Shown: piece by piece, positions 8,797 through 17,253 of the stretch
How the letters are laid out: each line of letters begins with the position of its first letter
Position numbering within the stretch: position 1 is the stretch's first letter
Source: Chloroflexota bacterium
Lineage (GTDB): Bacteria > Chloroflexota > UBA6077 > JACCZL01
Assembly (NCBI GenBank): GCA_020845495.1
Contig: JADLFM010000046.1
Location: 15,036 to 79,035 of the forward strand
Direction of reading: 5' to 3'
Length of the DNA stretch: 64,000 bases
Made by a program: the position numbers and the translations under genes
The notes under the pieces: generated by a model
What the model was told of the DNA's origin: nothing
The model's input: only the letters and a program-made list of their open reading frames with translations
The model's database searches: none

Positions 8797-11097
8797 TCAG
8801 CCAGGGTACACTCGAATCTCGAAGATCTCGGCCGCCGGGGCGCCGTTGGTCGTACTGACGACCACTCTGACGCGATCCCCGAGGGTAGGCTCGAACGTGT
8901 GCCGGCGCACGCGTTGGTAGTTGCCGCTGACCCGCGCCACCTCATGATAGTTGCCGCCCCGGCCGACCAGAACCGCGTACTCCTTGACCGTCTCGGCGAT
9001 GGCCGCGCTGGGGGCCGGGTGGAGGTTCTGGAACTCGTCGTACCAGGGCGTCAGGTTGGTATTGAAGGCCAGTTGGACCTGTCCGATCTGGTACTCGGCG
9101 CCCAGGTCCAGTTCGATCCACTCCGGGCGGCCGGCCTGTAGCGGACGCGACAGCCAGCAACGCGGTCCGCCCCAGGGCCGGCTATAGCCGTCAACGACGT
9201 TCTGGGCGGCGTAGACTGGCATCTCAGGCTCGACCCGCAAGCAGGGCACCCAGTTGGCCGGGCGCCATTCGAAGCGCCAGCCGCGGCTAGCGTCGTCCGG
9301 CTCTTGCCGTGGACAGGCGATCAGCCCGGTCATCAATCTTCGCACGCCCACGATCCGCACGTCCGGCGCGGCCCCCAGCACCAGGAAGGCCCCCTGGCCA
9401 GGTGCGCCGCCGACGCCGACTGGAATCTCGATCCAGTGACGGCCAGCCGGCACCGCAACCACACGCTCGCCGACCCGCTCGCCAAAGGCGTAGTTCTCCG
9501 GGCGGTCCTCGCTCCAGACCTCGACCTCGAGGCGGGTCGACCGCTCGGCCGCGCACCGCAGCCAGACTCGCTCGAGTCGCTCGGGAGCAGTCAGGTGAAT
9601 CCCGAGATCCTCGTCGAGCGGGTGCTCGAAGTCGCCTTCGTCAAGGTTGCCTTCGCCGAGGTTGCCTTCGTCGAGGCGGTACGGCTGGACCGACGAAGCG
9701 GTCACCCTGGCGCCACGGGCCAGGTCGTCCGGGTCGCGGTTCGGCACGCCGATGATCCACTGATCGTCGCGTAGCAGAGCCTGCTGGAGCTGGTCGACGT
9801 GCTGCTCACCGAGCGCTCGTGGCGTGAGTCCGTAGCGGCCACAGAGCGCCGCCGCGGTCCCGACCACCTGGCCCATCGCGGCCAGGGTCATCATGACCCG
9901 CAAGGTGCCGAAGGCGACGTGGCTGGCGCTGACGATCCGCCCGGCCAGGAACAGGTTGTCGAGGTCGCGAGTGTACAGGCAGCGGTAGGGGATCGAGTAC
10001 GGGCCCTTGAGGTGCCAGTGGCGCGACGCTTCGCCGCTGTCGTCGTAGAAGCCGCGCGGCGGATGGAGGTCGATCGACAAACCACCGTGGGCAACCGCGT
10101 CCAGGTGCTGGCGCTGCTCGACCACGTCGTGCTCGGTCAGCACGTAGTCCCCGATGAACCGCCGCGACTCGCGCTTGCCGGGCACGCTACCAACCCACTC
10201 GAGTTGGAGGTTCTCGACCCCGACGAAGCGGCCACTGTTCTTGATGAAGTCCCAGGTACCGTAGACGATCGCCAACAGCTCATCGCGGATCTGCTCGTTG
10301 TCGGCGATCCCGTCGAGGTCGCCGCCGTACTCGATCCACCAGAAGCAACCACGGCGCCGGCGCGGGTCGGCCCGCTCGACCAGTACACGCGGCGGCGCGG
10401 CCTTGAAGTCACGGGCGAAGCGTGGCGGGTGGAAGGCGACTGGGTAGCCAGCGTCCTTCGTCGAGAAGGTGATTGAGGCGCCCAGGGTGCGAGCGTCGGC
10501 CACATCCGGCGCCCACGACTCGTCGTACTCGGAGCGCGCCTCGCGGCCCTGCCGGAAGGCGGCACCGGCCCAGGCCGCGATTACCCCGTCGCCGCTGGCG
10601 TCGATGAAGCGCGGGCTCTCGAACCGCCAGGAGCGCTCGCTCATCTGCTGGCGGCCCACGACGGCGCGGACGGTACGCCGGTCGGCCAGGTCGACTTCGG
10701 TCACCGGGGTATTCAGGAACAGCCGCAGATTGGGCGCCTCGGCCCGCACGAAATCGAGCAACAACGCGTCCCAGAGGTGGGCGTTACCATCGGTGTTGCG
10801 GTAACGGTTCTCGAGCAGCAGTTCCTCGACAATTCCGCCCTCGCGGGCGTAACGGTTGAACTTGCCACAGGCGGCCCCCGCGATGCTGACCCGGACCTCG
10901 CTACTGGCGTTGCCGCCGAGGACCGGACGGTCGTGCACCAGCGCCACCGACAATCCTCGGCGGGCAGCCGCGATCGCCGCGACGCAGCCGGCCATCCCGC
11001 CGCCGACGACGGTCAGGTCGGTACGGACCGTCTCGGGGTCGGCCCGCCTGGCGAGCGGCGTGGCGGCGTGCCACGCCGGGTGCTGGTCGGCGCTCAT
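8797..11097 (-). CDS. FAD-dependent oxidoreductase with C-terminal discoidin-like (F5/8C-type) domain
   Basis: A 766-residue two-part protein. Residues about 25-500 form an FAD_oxidored domain (LTVVGGGMAGCVAAIAAARR, PVLGGNASSEVRVS, FIDASGDGVIAAWAG, PYRCLYTRDLDNLFLAGR). The C-terminal part from about residue 620 resembles a galactose-binding/discoidin beta-sandwich (VVDGYSRPWGGPRCW, WIELDLGAEYQIGQVQL). The start ATG 11097 overlaps the stop of the upstream permease as ATGA, indicating translational coupling. No secretion signal is seen, which is odd for a discoidin-like domain. A short 15-base imperfect tandem repeat (about 9633-9675) encodes an acidic Gly/Asn/Glu loop near residue 480. The operon position beside sugar permeases suggests a carbohydrate or polyol substrate bound by the C-terminal domain. 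Confidence 0.86.
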   Translation of the reverse strand: MSADQHPAWHAATPLARRADPETVRTDLTVVGGGMAGCVAAIAAARRGLSVALVHDRPVLGGNASSEVRVSIAGAACGKFNRYAREGGIVEELLLENRYRNTDGNAHLWDALLLDFVRAEAPNLRLFLNTPVTEVDLADRRTVRAVVGRQQMSERSWRFESPRFIDASGDGVIAAWAGAAFRQGREARSEYDESWAPDVADARTLGASITFSTKDAGYPVAFHPPRFARDFKAAPPRVLVERADPRRRRGCFWWIEYGGDLDGIADNEQIRDELLAIVYGTWDFIKNSGRFVGVENLQLEWVGSVPGKRESRRFIGDYVLTEHDVVEQRQHLDAVAHGGLSIDLHPPRGFYDDSGEASRHWHLKGPYSIPYRCLYTRDLDNLFLAGRIVSASHVAFGTLRVMMTLAAMGQVVGTAAALCGRYGLTPRALGEQHVDQLQQALLRDDQWIIGVPNRDPDDLARGARVTASSVQPYRLDEGNLGEGNLDEGDFEHPLDEDLGIHLTAPERLERVWLRCAAERSTRLEVEVWSEDRPENYAFGERVGERVVAVPAGRHWIEIPVGVGGAPGQGAFLVLGAAPDVRIVGVRRLMTGLIACPRQEPDDASRGWRFEWRPANWVPCLRVEPEMPVYAAQNVVDGYSRPWGGPRCWLSRPLQAGRPEWIELDLGAEYQIGQVQLAFNTNLTPWYDEFQNLHPAPSAAIAETVKEYAVLVGRGGNYHEVARVSGNYQRVRRHTFEPTLGDRVRVVVSTTNGAPAAEIFEIRVYPG

Positions 11098-11969
11098 CCC
11101 TTGATTCCGGTCAAGGCCACGCCTTGAATGATGTATCGCTGGGCGAAGACGAACAACAGGATCATCGGCACCACCATCACCGTCGCCGCGGCCATCAGCA
11201 GGTTCCAATACTCGGTCGAAGCGCCGCTCTGGGAGAGCATGTGGACCAGCCCGAGGGCAGCGGTGAACTTCTCCTTGTCGTTGATGAAGATCAGCGGCGC
11301 CAGGAAGTCGTTCCAACTCTGCTGAAACGCCATGATCGCCACCACCGCCATCACCGGCCCCGAGAGTGGCACGTAGATACGCGCCCAGATCCCAATCTCG
11401 TTGGCGCCGTCGATCCGCGCGGCCTCAGCCAGTTCGGTCGGGATGGTCAAGAAGAACTGACGCATCAGGAAGATAAAGAAGGGCGTTCCGAAAAAGGACG
11501 GCACGATCAACGGCAGGTAGGTATTGATCCAACCAAGCTGCTTGAAGATCAGGAACAGCGGCACCAGCCGTACGATGAACGGCACCATCAGCGTGCTGAC
11601 CAGCACCATGAACAGCAGGTTGCGGCCGGGGAAGCGCAGCCGCGCGAAGCCGTAAGCAACGAACGAGCAGGAGATCAGATCGCCGACGATCACGCCGATC
11701 GAAATGATGAAGCTGTTCAAGAAGTACTGGCCGAACGGTTGGGCGGTCAACGCCTGGGGATAGTTCTCCCAGCGCGGCGGGAGGGGGATCCAGATCGGCG
11801 GGTAGGCCCGGGTCTGGGGCAACTCCTTGAGCGAGGTGCCGATCATCCAGAGCAGAGGAAAGACCATCGCGACCGCGCCGGCGACCAGCACCAGGTAGAG
11901 CGCCAGACGGGCCGGCGAGAGGCGGAGCCGCGTCGACCGAACTGGCGCCGCGGCGGTAACGGCGGCCAT
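11094..11969 (-). CDS. CUT1-type carbohydrate ABC transporter permease, MalG/LplC-like
   Basis: A 291-residue integral membrane permease with about six predicted helices. The cytoplasmic EAA loop (EAARIDGANE, then PLSGPVMAVV) docks the ATPase. It ends in IIQGVALTGIKG, the usual C-terminus of MalG-type subunits. It pairs with the MalF-type subunit encoded just upstream. The ATG at 11969 overlaps the stop of the upstream gene (TGATG); a GTG three bases earlier is possible. The stop overlaps the ATG of the downstream FAD protein. No ATPase gene is in the operon, so an MsiK-like shared ATPase encoded elsewhere is likely. A sugar, oligosaccharide or polyol is the probable substrate class. Confidence 0.93.
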   Translation of the reverse strand: MAAVTAAAPVRSTRLRLSPARLALYLVLVAGAVAMVFPLLWMIGTSLKELPQTRAYPPIWIPLPPRWENYPQALTAQPFGQYFLNSFIISIGVIVGDLISCSFVAYGFARLRFPGRNLLFMVLVSTLMVPFIVRLVPLFLIFKQLGWINTYLPLIVPSFFGTPFFIFLMRQFFLTIPTELAEAARIDGANEIGIWARIYVPLSGPVMAVVAIMAFQQSWNDFLAPLIFINDKEKFTAALGLVHMLSQSGASTEYWNLLMAAATVMVVPMILLFVFAQRYIIQGVALTGIKG

Positions 11970-12934
11970 CACAGCACCCCCTTCGGGTCGGCGCCCTCGT
12001 AGTAGACCCAGGTCCGCGACCAGTGGAAAACGGCCATGGTGACGATCAACACGACCACAAACAGGATCGTGGCCAGCGCCGAGGCGTAGCCCATCTGGAA
12101 GAACTCGAACGCCTGGCGGTAGATGTACAGCACGTAGAACAACGTGCTGTTGAGCGGTCCGCCCTTGGTCATGATGTAGGCCAGGGTGAACACCTGGAAG
12201 CTGTTGATGATCCCGACGATCAGGTTGAAGAAGATGGTCGGGGTCAGCATCGGGATGGTGACGTTGCGGAGCTTGCTCCAGCTGCCGGCCCCGTCGATGT
12301 CGGCCGCCTCATAGAGGTGCTGAGGGATACCCTGGAGGCCGGCCAGGTAGATCAGCATGTAGCCGCCCATGTGCCAGATCGTCAAGAGTACGATCGCCGG
12401 CTTGGCCCATTGCTCGCTCTGGAGCCACTGGGGGCTGGGCACCCCGACCAGCCCCAGGAGGTAGCGCAGAACGCCGACCTGGGGGTCGAGGATCCAGACG
12501 AACAATACCGAGCTGACCACATACGGGATCAGGACCGGCAAGTAGTAGGCAGCCCGCAGCAGCACCAGCCCGCGAATCTTCTGGTTCAGGCCGAGGGCCA
12601 CGACGAACCCGACGATCACCTGGCCTGGCACGGCCAGCAGGACGTAGTAGACCGTGTTGTAGAGTGAGGTCCAGAACAGCGGATCGCCGGTGAAGATCTT
12701 CTGGTAGTTGCGCAGGCCGACCCAACGCGGGGTGTCGAAGACGCTGTACTCGGTGAAGCTGAGGTAGATCACCGCCCCGATCGGGATCAGCGAGAACAGC
12801 AGGAACCCGAACAGCCACGGCGAGATGAACAGGTAGCCCCAGAGCGCCTCGCGCTGGGACAGCGAGAACCGCGACGCGGGCGCCGCGACCGAGGGCAGAC
12901 CGGCCCCGAGCTCGACATTTGGTCCTGTAGCCAT
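11969..12934 (-). CDS. CUT1-type carbohydrate ABC transporter permease, MalF/UgpA-like
   Basis: A 321-residue membrane permease. The N-terminal cytoplasmic stretch leads into the first helix (YLFISPWLFGFLLFSLIPIG), with more helices and the EAA motif YEAADIDGAGS ending in TIPMLTP. It forms the channel with the MalG-type protein encoded next. ATG 12934 (MATGPNVELG) was chosen because upstream in-frame residues are Arg/Ser-rich and not family-like; the ribosome site there is weak (GGAAGC close to the start). The stop overlaps the next start by TGATG. A stem-loop at 12969-13000 separates it from the binding-protein gene. Confidence 0.92.
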   Translation of the reverse strand: MATGPNVELGAGLPSVAAPASRFSLSQREALWGYLFISPWLFGFLLFSLIPIGAVIYLSFTEYSVFDTPRWVGLRNYQKIFTGDPLFWTSLYNTVYYVLLAVPGQVIVGFVVALGLNQKIRGLVLLRAAYYLPVLIPYVVSSVLFVWILDPQVGVLRYLLGLVGVPSPQWLQSEQWAKPAIVLLTIWHMGGYMLIYLAGLQGIPQHLYEAADIDGAGSWSKLRNVTIPMLTPTIFFNLIVGIINSFQVFTLAYIMTKGGPLNSTLFYVLYIYRQAFEFFQMGYASALATILFVVVLIVTMAVFHWSRTWVYYEGADPKGVL

Positions 12935-12968
12935 GCTTCCACTATCAGGCTGGCGCGTGGCCAGCGGG

Positions 12969-13000
12969 CGAGCGGGCACGGGATGATCCGCGCCCGCTCG
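12969..13000 (-). promoter_or_regulatory. Stem-loop between binding-protein and permease genes
   Basis: Perfect 9-base arms CGAGCGGGC / GCCCGCTCG around a 14-base loop lie in the 91-base gap between the binding-protein stop and the MalF-like start. Such hairpins can stabilise the upstream mRNA segment or weaken read-through. A similar arrangement occurs at 58531-58566 in the second sugar operon. Confidence 0.5.
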
Positions 13001-13025
13001 GTCGGGCTTCTGGTCAGCGCGGCCG

Positions 13026-14579
13026 TTAGCCGCGGCTCGCGAACCACTCGTCGTGGAGCTTCTGCGCCTCAGTCGTGCCCCACTTGAGGCCATCGGCCGG
13101 CGTCCGCTTCTTGACCAGAACTTCCTCAACCATCTGGTCGCTCAGCTTGCGGACCTGGCTGTAGACGCCGCTGACCGGCGAGGCGACCGCCGTCTTGAGC
13201 ATCTCCTGAACGACTGGCCAATGCTTGTTGACCTTGGTGTACTCCGGATCCTCGTTGAACTTCGGGACCACGCTGGGGCGTCCCTGGGCCTTGAAGAAGT
13301 TGAGCTGGCCATCACCCAGGGTCATGTACTTGATCCACTCCCAGGCAGCGTCCACGTTCTTGGCGCCACGCGGGATGTTGTACCCCCAACCACCGTCGGA
13401 GAACTGGATGGCCTTGGCCGCTGAATTCTTGTCGTTGAACGGGAACAGGCCCACTCCGTAGTCGAGTTGGGGTGCCTCCTTCTCGAGCTGGAGGAAGTGC
13501 CAGATGCCCATCAACTGGAGCGAGATCTTGCCGTTGAACCACGACTGGTTGCCCTCGGCGCCGCCCGGACCGGGCTGGGTGGCAAAGCTGCGAATTCGCT
13601 CGTAGCCGCCGTACTGCTCGTCGAGATTCTTGCCCAGGTACTCGAGCGCTTCGAGGTTCTCTTTCGAGTCCCAGAGAACTTTGCGGCCGTCCTCGGAGAA
13701 CGCCCGAGCGTTGTTGTTGGCTGCCCACTGGAACCAGGCGTTGTTGTTGAGGGTCCAGAACAGCGAGCCCACACGCTCGACGTTGTCGCCAGACTTCTTG
13801 GTCAGCTTGGCGCTGTAGGCAGCGAACTCGGTCCAGTTCTTCGGGCCTTTCTCCGGATCGAGGCCAACCTCACGGAAGTGGCTCTTGTTCCAGAAGATCA
13901 GGTAGTTGCCGGCCGCCACCGCCTGAGGCAGCGCATACAGCTTGCCGCCGTAGTACTGGGGGTCGAGGTCGGACGGGTAGAACGTGCCCTTGAGGTCGAG
14001 CTTGTCGCGGGCCGCGAACTCGTCGAGCGCCGTCAGCCCATTCTTCGAGGCGAAGTTGGGTACCTCGCGCGAGTGGACCATGAGCACGTCCGGCGGGTCG
14101 CCGCCAGCGATCGCGGTCAGGTACTTCTCGTACATGCCCTGCTGAGACAGGACGTTGTGCTCGACCTTGATGTCGGGATACTTCGCGTGGAAGTCGCCGA
14201 GCACCTTCTCGAACAGGGGTTGGCGATCGCCGCCCCAGACATGCCAGACCTTGATGGCCCCGGCGGCAGCCTTGGCGGGCGCGGCCTGGGCGGCCGGCTT
14301 GGCTGCCTCGGCGGGCTTGGCTGCCTCGGCTGGCTTGGCGGCGGTGGTCGCGGCCGGCTGGGCAGCCGGCGCGGCCGGTTTCGACTCGGCTGGCTTCGAT
14401 TCGGCCGGCTTCGATGCGGGCGGCTTCGACTCGGCTGGCTTCTGGGCGGTCGGCTGGGACGGCTGGCTACAGGCGGCCAGCCCGATCGAGATGGCCGCGA
14501 GGCCGCCTAGCCGGAGGAAGCTCCGCCGGCTCACACTCCGAACGGCGACAGCACCTCGGGGAATCGTCGGATCGCTCAC
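13026..14579 (-). CDS. Extracellular solute-binding lipoprotein, family 1 (CUT1 sugar type)
   Basis: A binding protein of 517 residues for the adjacent CUT1 permeases. The N-terminus has a Tat-type motif (SRRSFLRLGG) and lipobox LAAC, then a long low-complexity linker of ESKPAAPA/EAAKPA units that would lift the domain from the membrane. The mature part begins IKVWHVWGGDRQPLFEKVL, typical of family-1 proteins, and includes GGDPPDVLMVHSREVP. GTG 14579 is the start because AAGGAG lies seven bases before it; the ATG further upstream has no such site. It follows the IclR gene by 32 bases and precedes the permeases. The ligand is likely a sugar or sugar derivative, given the family. Confidence 0.92.
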   Translation of the reverse strand: MSDPTIPRGAVAVRSVSRRSFLRLGGLAAISIGLAACSQPSQPTAQKPAESKPPASKPAESKPAESKPAAPAAQPAATTAAKPAEAAKPAEAAKPAAQAAPAKAAAGAIKVWHVWGGDRQPLFEKVLGDFHAKYPDIKVEHNVLSQQGMYEKYLTAIAGGDPPDVLMVHSREVPNFASKNGLTALDEFAARDKLDLKGTFYPSDLDPQYYGGKLYALPQAVAAGNYLIFWNKSHFREVGLDPEKGPKNWTEFAAYSAKLTKKSGDNVERVGSLFWTLNNNAWFQWAANNNARAFSEDGRKVLWDSKENLEALEYLGKNLDEQYGGYERIRSFATQPGPGGAEGNQSWFNGKISLQLMGIWHFLQLEKEAPQLDYGVGLFPFNDKNSAAKAIQFSDGGWGYNIPRGAKNVDAAWEWIKYMTLGDGQLNFFKAQGRPSVVPKFNEDPEYTKVNKHWPVVQEMLKTAVASPVSGVYSQVRKLSDQMVEEVLVKKRTPADGLKWGTTEAQKLHDEWFASRG

Positions 14580-14611
14580 GCTGCGCTCCTTTCGCTGGGG
14601 TCGCTTGCCCA

Positions 14612-15445
14612 TCATCGAATCGTTCGCCCTCCGCCGCTGATGGGTACGTGCTCGGTCGGGATAGTCAGGTAGCCCAGCCGGTGAGAGATCTGGTCGGCCG
14701 TCTCGATCGCTTCGCGCACCAGCTCGACCTCGCGGCGCTCGAGGTCGAGTGCGCTCAGCGACCCGGACAGGCTGACCGCCGCGACGACCGTTCCGCCAGC
14801 GTCGCGGACCGGGGCGGCGATGCAGGCCCGGCCGAACGCCATCTCCTCACGCTCGAGCGCCACCCCGCGCTGCCGGATCTGGTCGAGTTGGGGGCGCAGC
14901 TCGTCGACCGAGCCGGTCGTGTGAGGAGTGAAGCGGGGGAACGCCAGTCGTGCCAGGATGACCTCGCGCTCGGTGTCGGGAAGGTGGGCCAGCAACACCT
15001 TCCCGACACCGGTGCAGTGGAGGGGGTTGCGCTTGCCAATCATGGTGAACGACTTGGGGGCGCGGGGCGCGTCAACCGAGGCAACGTAGAAGATCGCGTC
15101 CTCGCGCAGAACCGCCAGGTTGGCGGCAAGGCCGAGACGAGCGGTGACGTCGTACATGACGCCGATCGCCTGGCGCCGGATCTCGGACTGATTGAGGGCG
15201 ATGCCGGCCAGCGAGATCAAAGCCGGGCCGAGCAGATAGGCGCCGCTGAGCGAGTCGCGCTCGAGGAAGCCGTGAGCCTCCATGGTGGCGAGCAGTCGGG
15301 AGATGGTGCTCTGGCTAAGGCCGAGGCGGCGGGCGATGTCGGAAACGCGCAGCCGAGGCTCGGCATCGGAGAAGCAGGCCAACGCGGCAAGAGCGCGGTC
15401 GACTGCCTGGGTCGCACCGGTAGCATTGCGATCTACGGCTGCCAT
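14612..15445 (-). CDS. IclR-family transcriptional regulator
   Basis: A 277-residue regulator. The N-terminal winged HTH (about residues 12-75: AVDRALAALACFSD, ARRLGLSQSTISRLLATME) binds DNA. The C-terminal IclR effector domain follows (about 80-265), with the conserved NPLHCTGVGKVLLA and GVALEREEMAFGRACIAAPV. It is the first gene of the operon carrying the binding protein, permeases and FAD oxidoreductases, so it probably controls their induction by the imported substrate or a metabolite. ATG 15445 has no Shine-Dalgarno sequence and lies seven bases after a good -10 element, suggesting a leaderless mRNA. A 7-base inverted repeat overlaps the -35 and spacer, consistent with autoregulation. 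Confidence 0.93.
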   Translation of the reverse strand: MAAVDRNATGATQAVDRALAALACFSDAEPRLRVSDIARRLGLSQSTISRLLATMEAHGFLERDSLSGAYLLGPALISLAGIALNQSEIRRQAIGVMYDVTARLGLAANLAVLREDAIFYVASVDAPRAPKSFTMIGKRNPLHCTGVGKVLLAHLPDTEREVILARLAFPRFTPHTTGSVDELRPQLDQIRQRGVALEREEMAFGRACIAAPVRDAGGTVVAAVSLSGSLSALDLERREVELVREAIETADQISHRLGYLTIPTEHVPISGGGRTIR

Positions 15446-15451
15446 GCGCGC

Positions 15452-15480
15452 ATCGTACAAGGGTCTGCCGCATTCTGCAA
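15452..15480 (-). promoter_or_regulatory. Sigma70-type promoter of the IclR/transport operon
   Basis: On the minus strand TTGCAG (15480-15475), a 17-base spacer and TACGAT (15457-15452) form a good -35/-10 pair. The predicted transcription start falls on or next to the ATG at 15445, giving a leaderless message. Confidence 0.6.
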
Positions 15481-15486
15481 GACCCT
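15460..15486 (-). promoter_or_regulatory. Candidate IclR operator (inverted repeat)
   Basis: AGGGTCT and AGACCCT arms (15460-15466, 15480-15486) with a 13-base centre overlap the promoter spacer and reach the -35 element. The placement is right for repression by the adjacent IclR protein; binding is inferred. Confidence 0.5.
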
Positions 15487-15923
15487 GGCACGATTTCGCT
15501 GCGCGCAGTCACGTCAGGCGGTGTGCTGGCGTCGGCAGTCGGCTGAGGGCGCTGAGCCGTAGCCCGGCTACACCGTACCTCAGCCAACTCGCGTAGGCGT
15601 GCCGGCTGGTACGCGTCGCGGGCGGATATCGACGGCACACGTCCATGGACGGCCCGTGCCTCCGGTGTGCCCCGGGCGCCATCTGATGTGGACAGCGCCG
15701 ACCGCGAACGCTCCCTTCGGGCCGGCCGCTCCAGGATGCCCGCCCAACGTCAGGGCCGATGAACGAGCGTGCGCCGAGCACGGCCTGGGCGGCGGGCGCG
15801 CAAACGGTCAGGTTGGGCAGTCAGTCGCCGCGCGGCTCGTGCTCTCACGCACGCACGGCTGCCCTCGATACGTTCGCCGCGGCCCGGCCGTACCGGCTGG
15901 GCCGCGGCCTTCTCGGCGGGGTA
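15487..15923. other. Intergenic region without a recognised gene
   Basis: About 440 bases between the IclR promoter and the end of the epimerase gene. Open frames here are Arg/Pro/Ala-rich shadows without a ribosome site or family resemblance. No hairpin, repeat or RNA gene was recognised. Confidence 0.6.
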
Positions 15924-16706
15924 TCAGGGCAGGTTGGTGTCGCGAAGGGCGTCGAGGGACGCGGCGAACGCTTCGGCGTCGTCCTCCGGGCGGTAGCCGA
16001 GCTTCTCCATCGTGTCGGTGATGTCCCAGTGACGGCCGCCGTTTGCGGAGATCGCGTAGAAGATCCCGAAGCCGATCTCGCTCTCGATGGCGCGCCAGGT
16101 CACCTGGGCGCAGTCGCGCGGGCTGAGCCACATCCAGCGGCTAATCTCGTCCTTCGGCTCGGGCAGGAACCAGCCGATCCGCAGGCAGATCACCGAGATC
16201 CCGTAGCGGTCGTGGTAGTGCCGCCCGAGCGCCTCACCAAACGCCTTCGAGACACCGTACAGCGAGTCCGGCCGAACCGGCTGGCTGGCGTAGATCGGCC
16301 ACTGCTGGTCGCGGTCGTACATGCCCATGACATGATTGGTCGAGGCGAAGACGATCTTCCGTACCCCGGCCTGCCGGGCTGCCTCGAACACGTTGTAGGC
16401 GCCGTCGATGTTGCGGGCCCGCACGCTCTCCCAGGGTGCGCGGGTGTTCGGCTCGCCAGCCATGTGGACGACAGCGTCCATGCCACGCAGGGCCGGCGCG
16501 ATCTGCTCGAAGCTCGCGATGTCCGCGATGACCTGATCCGGGACCGGCGGGTGCTCGGGCACAGTACGGTGGTAGTGGACACGCAGATCGTAGCGGTCCT
16601 TCAACTGCTCGGCGAGGCTACTGCCGATGCGGCCGGCCGCACCTGTGATCAGGACGCGCTTCTTTCGGCGGGCGAAGCTGGACGGGCTGGGACGCTGGTC
16701 AGTCAT
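15924..16706 (-). CDS. NAD-dependent epimerase/dehydratase, uronate-dehydrogenase-like
   Basis: A 260-residue extended short-chain dehydrogenase. The Rossmann motif KRVLITGAAGRIG binds NAD near residue 17, and VVHMAGEPNT lies in the fourth strand region. ASTNHVMGMY and YGVSK supply the Ser/Tyr/Lys catalytic set. The phrase around STNHVMG and the short length resemble uronate dehydrogenases, which oxidise glucuronate or galacturonate to the aldarolactone; a general sugar epimerase is the alternative. ATG 16706 follows GAGGAAAG. Neighbours upstream on the same strand are the small repeat-tailed protein and the ornithine-cyclodeaminase homologue, with gaps over 100 bases, so an operon is possible but not tight. 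Confidence 0.87.
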   Translation of the reverse strand: MTDQRPSPSSFARRKKRVLITGAAGRIGSSLAEQLKDRYDLRVHYHRTVPEHPPVPDQVIADIASFEQIAPALRGMDAVVHMAGEPNTRAPWESVRARNIDGAYNVFEAARQAGVRKIVFASTNHVMGMYDRDQQWPIYASQPVRPDSLYGVSKAFGEALGRHYHDRYGISVICLRIGWFLPEPKDEISRWMWLSPRDCAQVTWRAIESEIGFGIFYAISANGGRHWDITDTMEKLGYRPEDDAEAFAASLDALRDTNLP

Positions 16707-16831
16707 GCTTTCCTCGCCTCGGGGGACTGCAACGGCCGCCCGCCTGCTGCTGGGCAGCCTGCGCCCCCTGTGCTCACCTGCGGGCAGATCGTCTCCAGAT
16801 GCTCGGGCTCACCTGACGCAGAAGCGTGCGC

Positions 16832-17143
16832 TCACTCGATGGCAGGAGCGGTGGTGGTGGCAGGAGCGGCGGTGGTGGCAGGAACGGCGGTGGTGGCAGG
16901 AGTGGCGGTGGTGGCGGGAGCGGCGGCAGGGGCGGCCTCCTTGTGGAGACGCTCGATCTCCTCGCGCACGGCCGCGAGCGCCCGGTGCGCCGTGAAGACG
17001 GCCTCGCGGTCGGACGCGCCCAGGGTGATACGCTCGACGTAATGGAGCGTACGGCTCTCCAACTCACGGAGCGTGGCCGCGACCGGCCCGAGCAGGGCGT
17101 AGGCGTTCTGTTCGCCCAGGTGATACGGCGTCAGGTACGGCAT
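16832..17143 (-). CDS. Small uncharacterised protein with Ala/Pro/Thr repeat tail
   Basis: A protein of 103 residues that I do not recognise. ATG 17143 (MPYLTPYHLGEQ) has the ribosome site AGGGAGAG. Residues 1-70 look helical and charged (LRELESRTLHYVERITL, ALAAVREEIERLHKE), compatible with a small helical bundle or coiled coil. The last 30 residues are six-residue units of the type ATTAxP, built by an 18-base tandem repeat (16843-16932), so the tail length may vary between strains. No signal peptide or membrane segment is seen. It lies between the cyclodeaminase homologue and the epimerase on the same strand. Function unknown. Confidence 0.65.
   Translation of the reverse strand: MPYLTPYHLGEQNAYALLGPVAATLRELESRTLHYVERITLGASDREAVFTAHRALAAVREEIERLHKEAAPAAAPATTATPATTAVPATTAAPATTTAPAIE
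16843..16932. repeat. 18-base tandem repeat, about five units
   Basis: Units start at 16843, 16861, 16879, 16897 and (degenerate) 16915, of the form CAGGAGCGGCGGTGGTGG. They encode the ATTAxP tail of the small protein at 16832-17143. Confidence 0.92.
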
Positions 17144-17253
17144 GGTCACTCTCCCTCTATCGGCGGTCAACTGAGCGTTCAGCCGGCCAGCCCCGCCGAT
17201 CTGTCGAGTCCGAACGACAGGCATCCAGGTGGTGAGTACCGCGTTGGGTCTGG

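Noticed and set aside
7343..8920. Plus-strand frame over the FAD oxidoreductase
   Set aside because: Antisense shadow; the minus frame has the FAD-binding motif and operon context.
13467..14510. Plus-strand frame rich in Gly/Leu/Arg repeats
   Set aside because: Produced by the antisense of the binding protein's Ala/Lys/Pro linker.
15759..17042. Plus-strand frame across the epimerase and small protein
   Set aside because: Covers a real gene in antisense; the tail is the reverse of the 18-base repeat.
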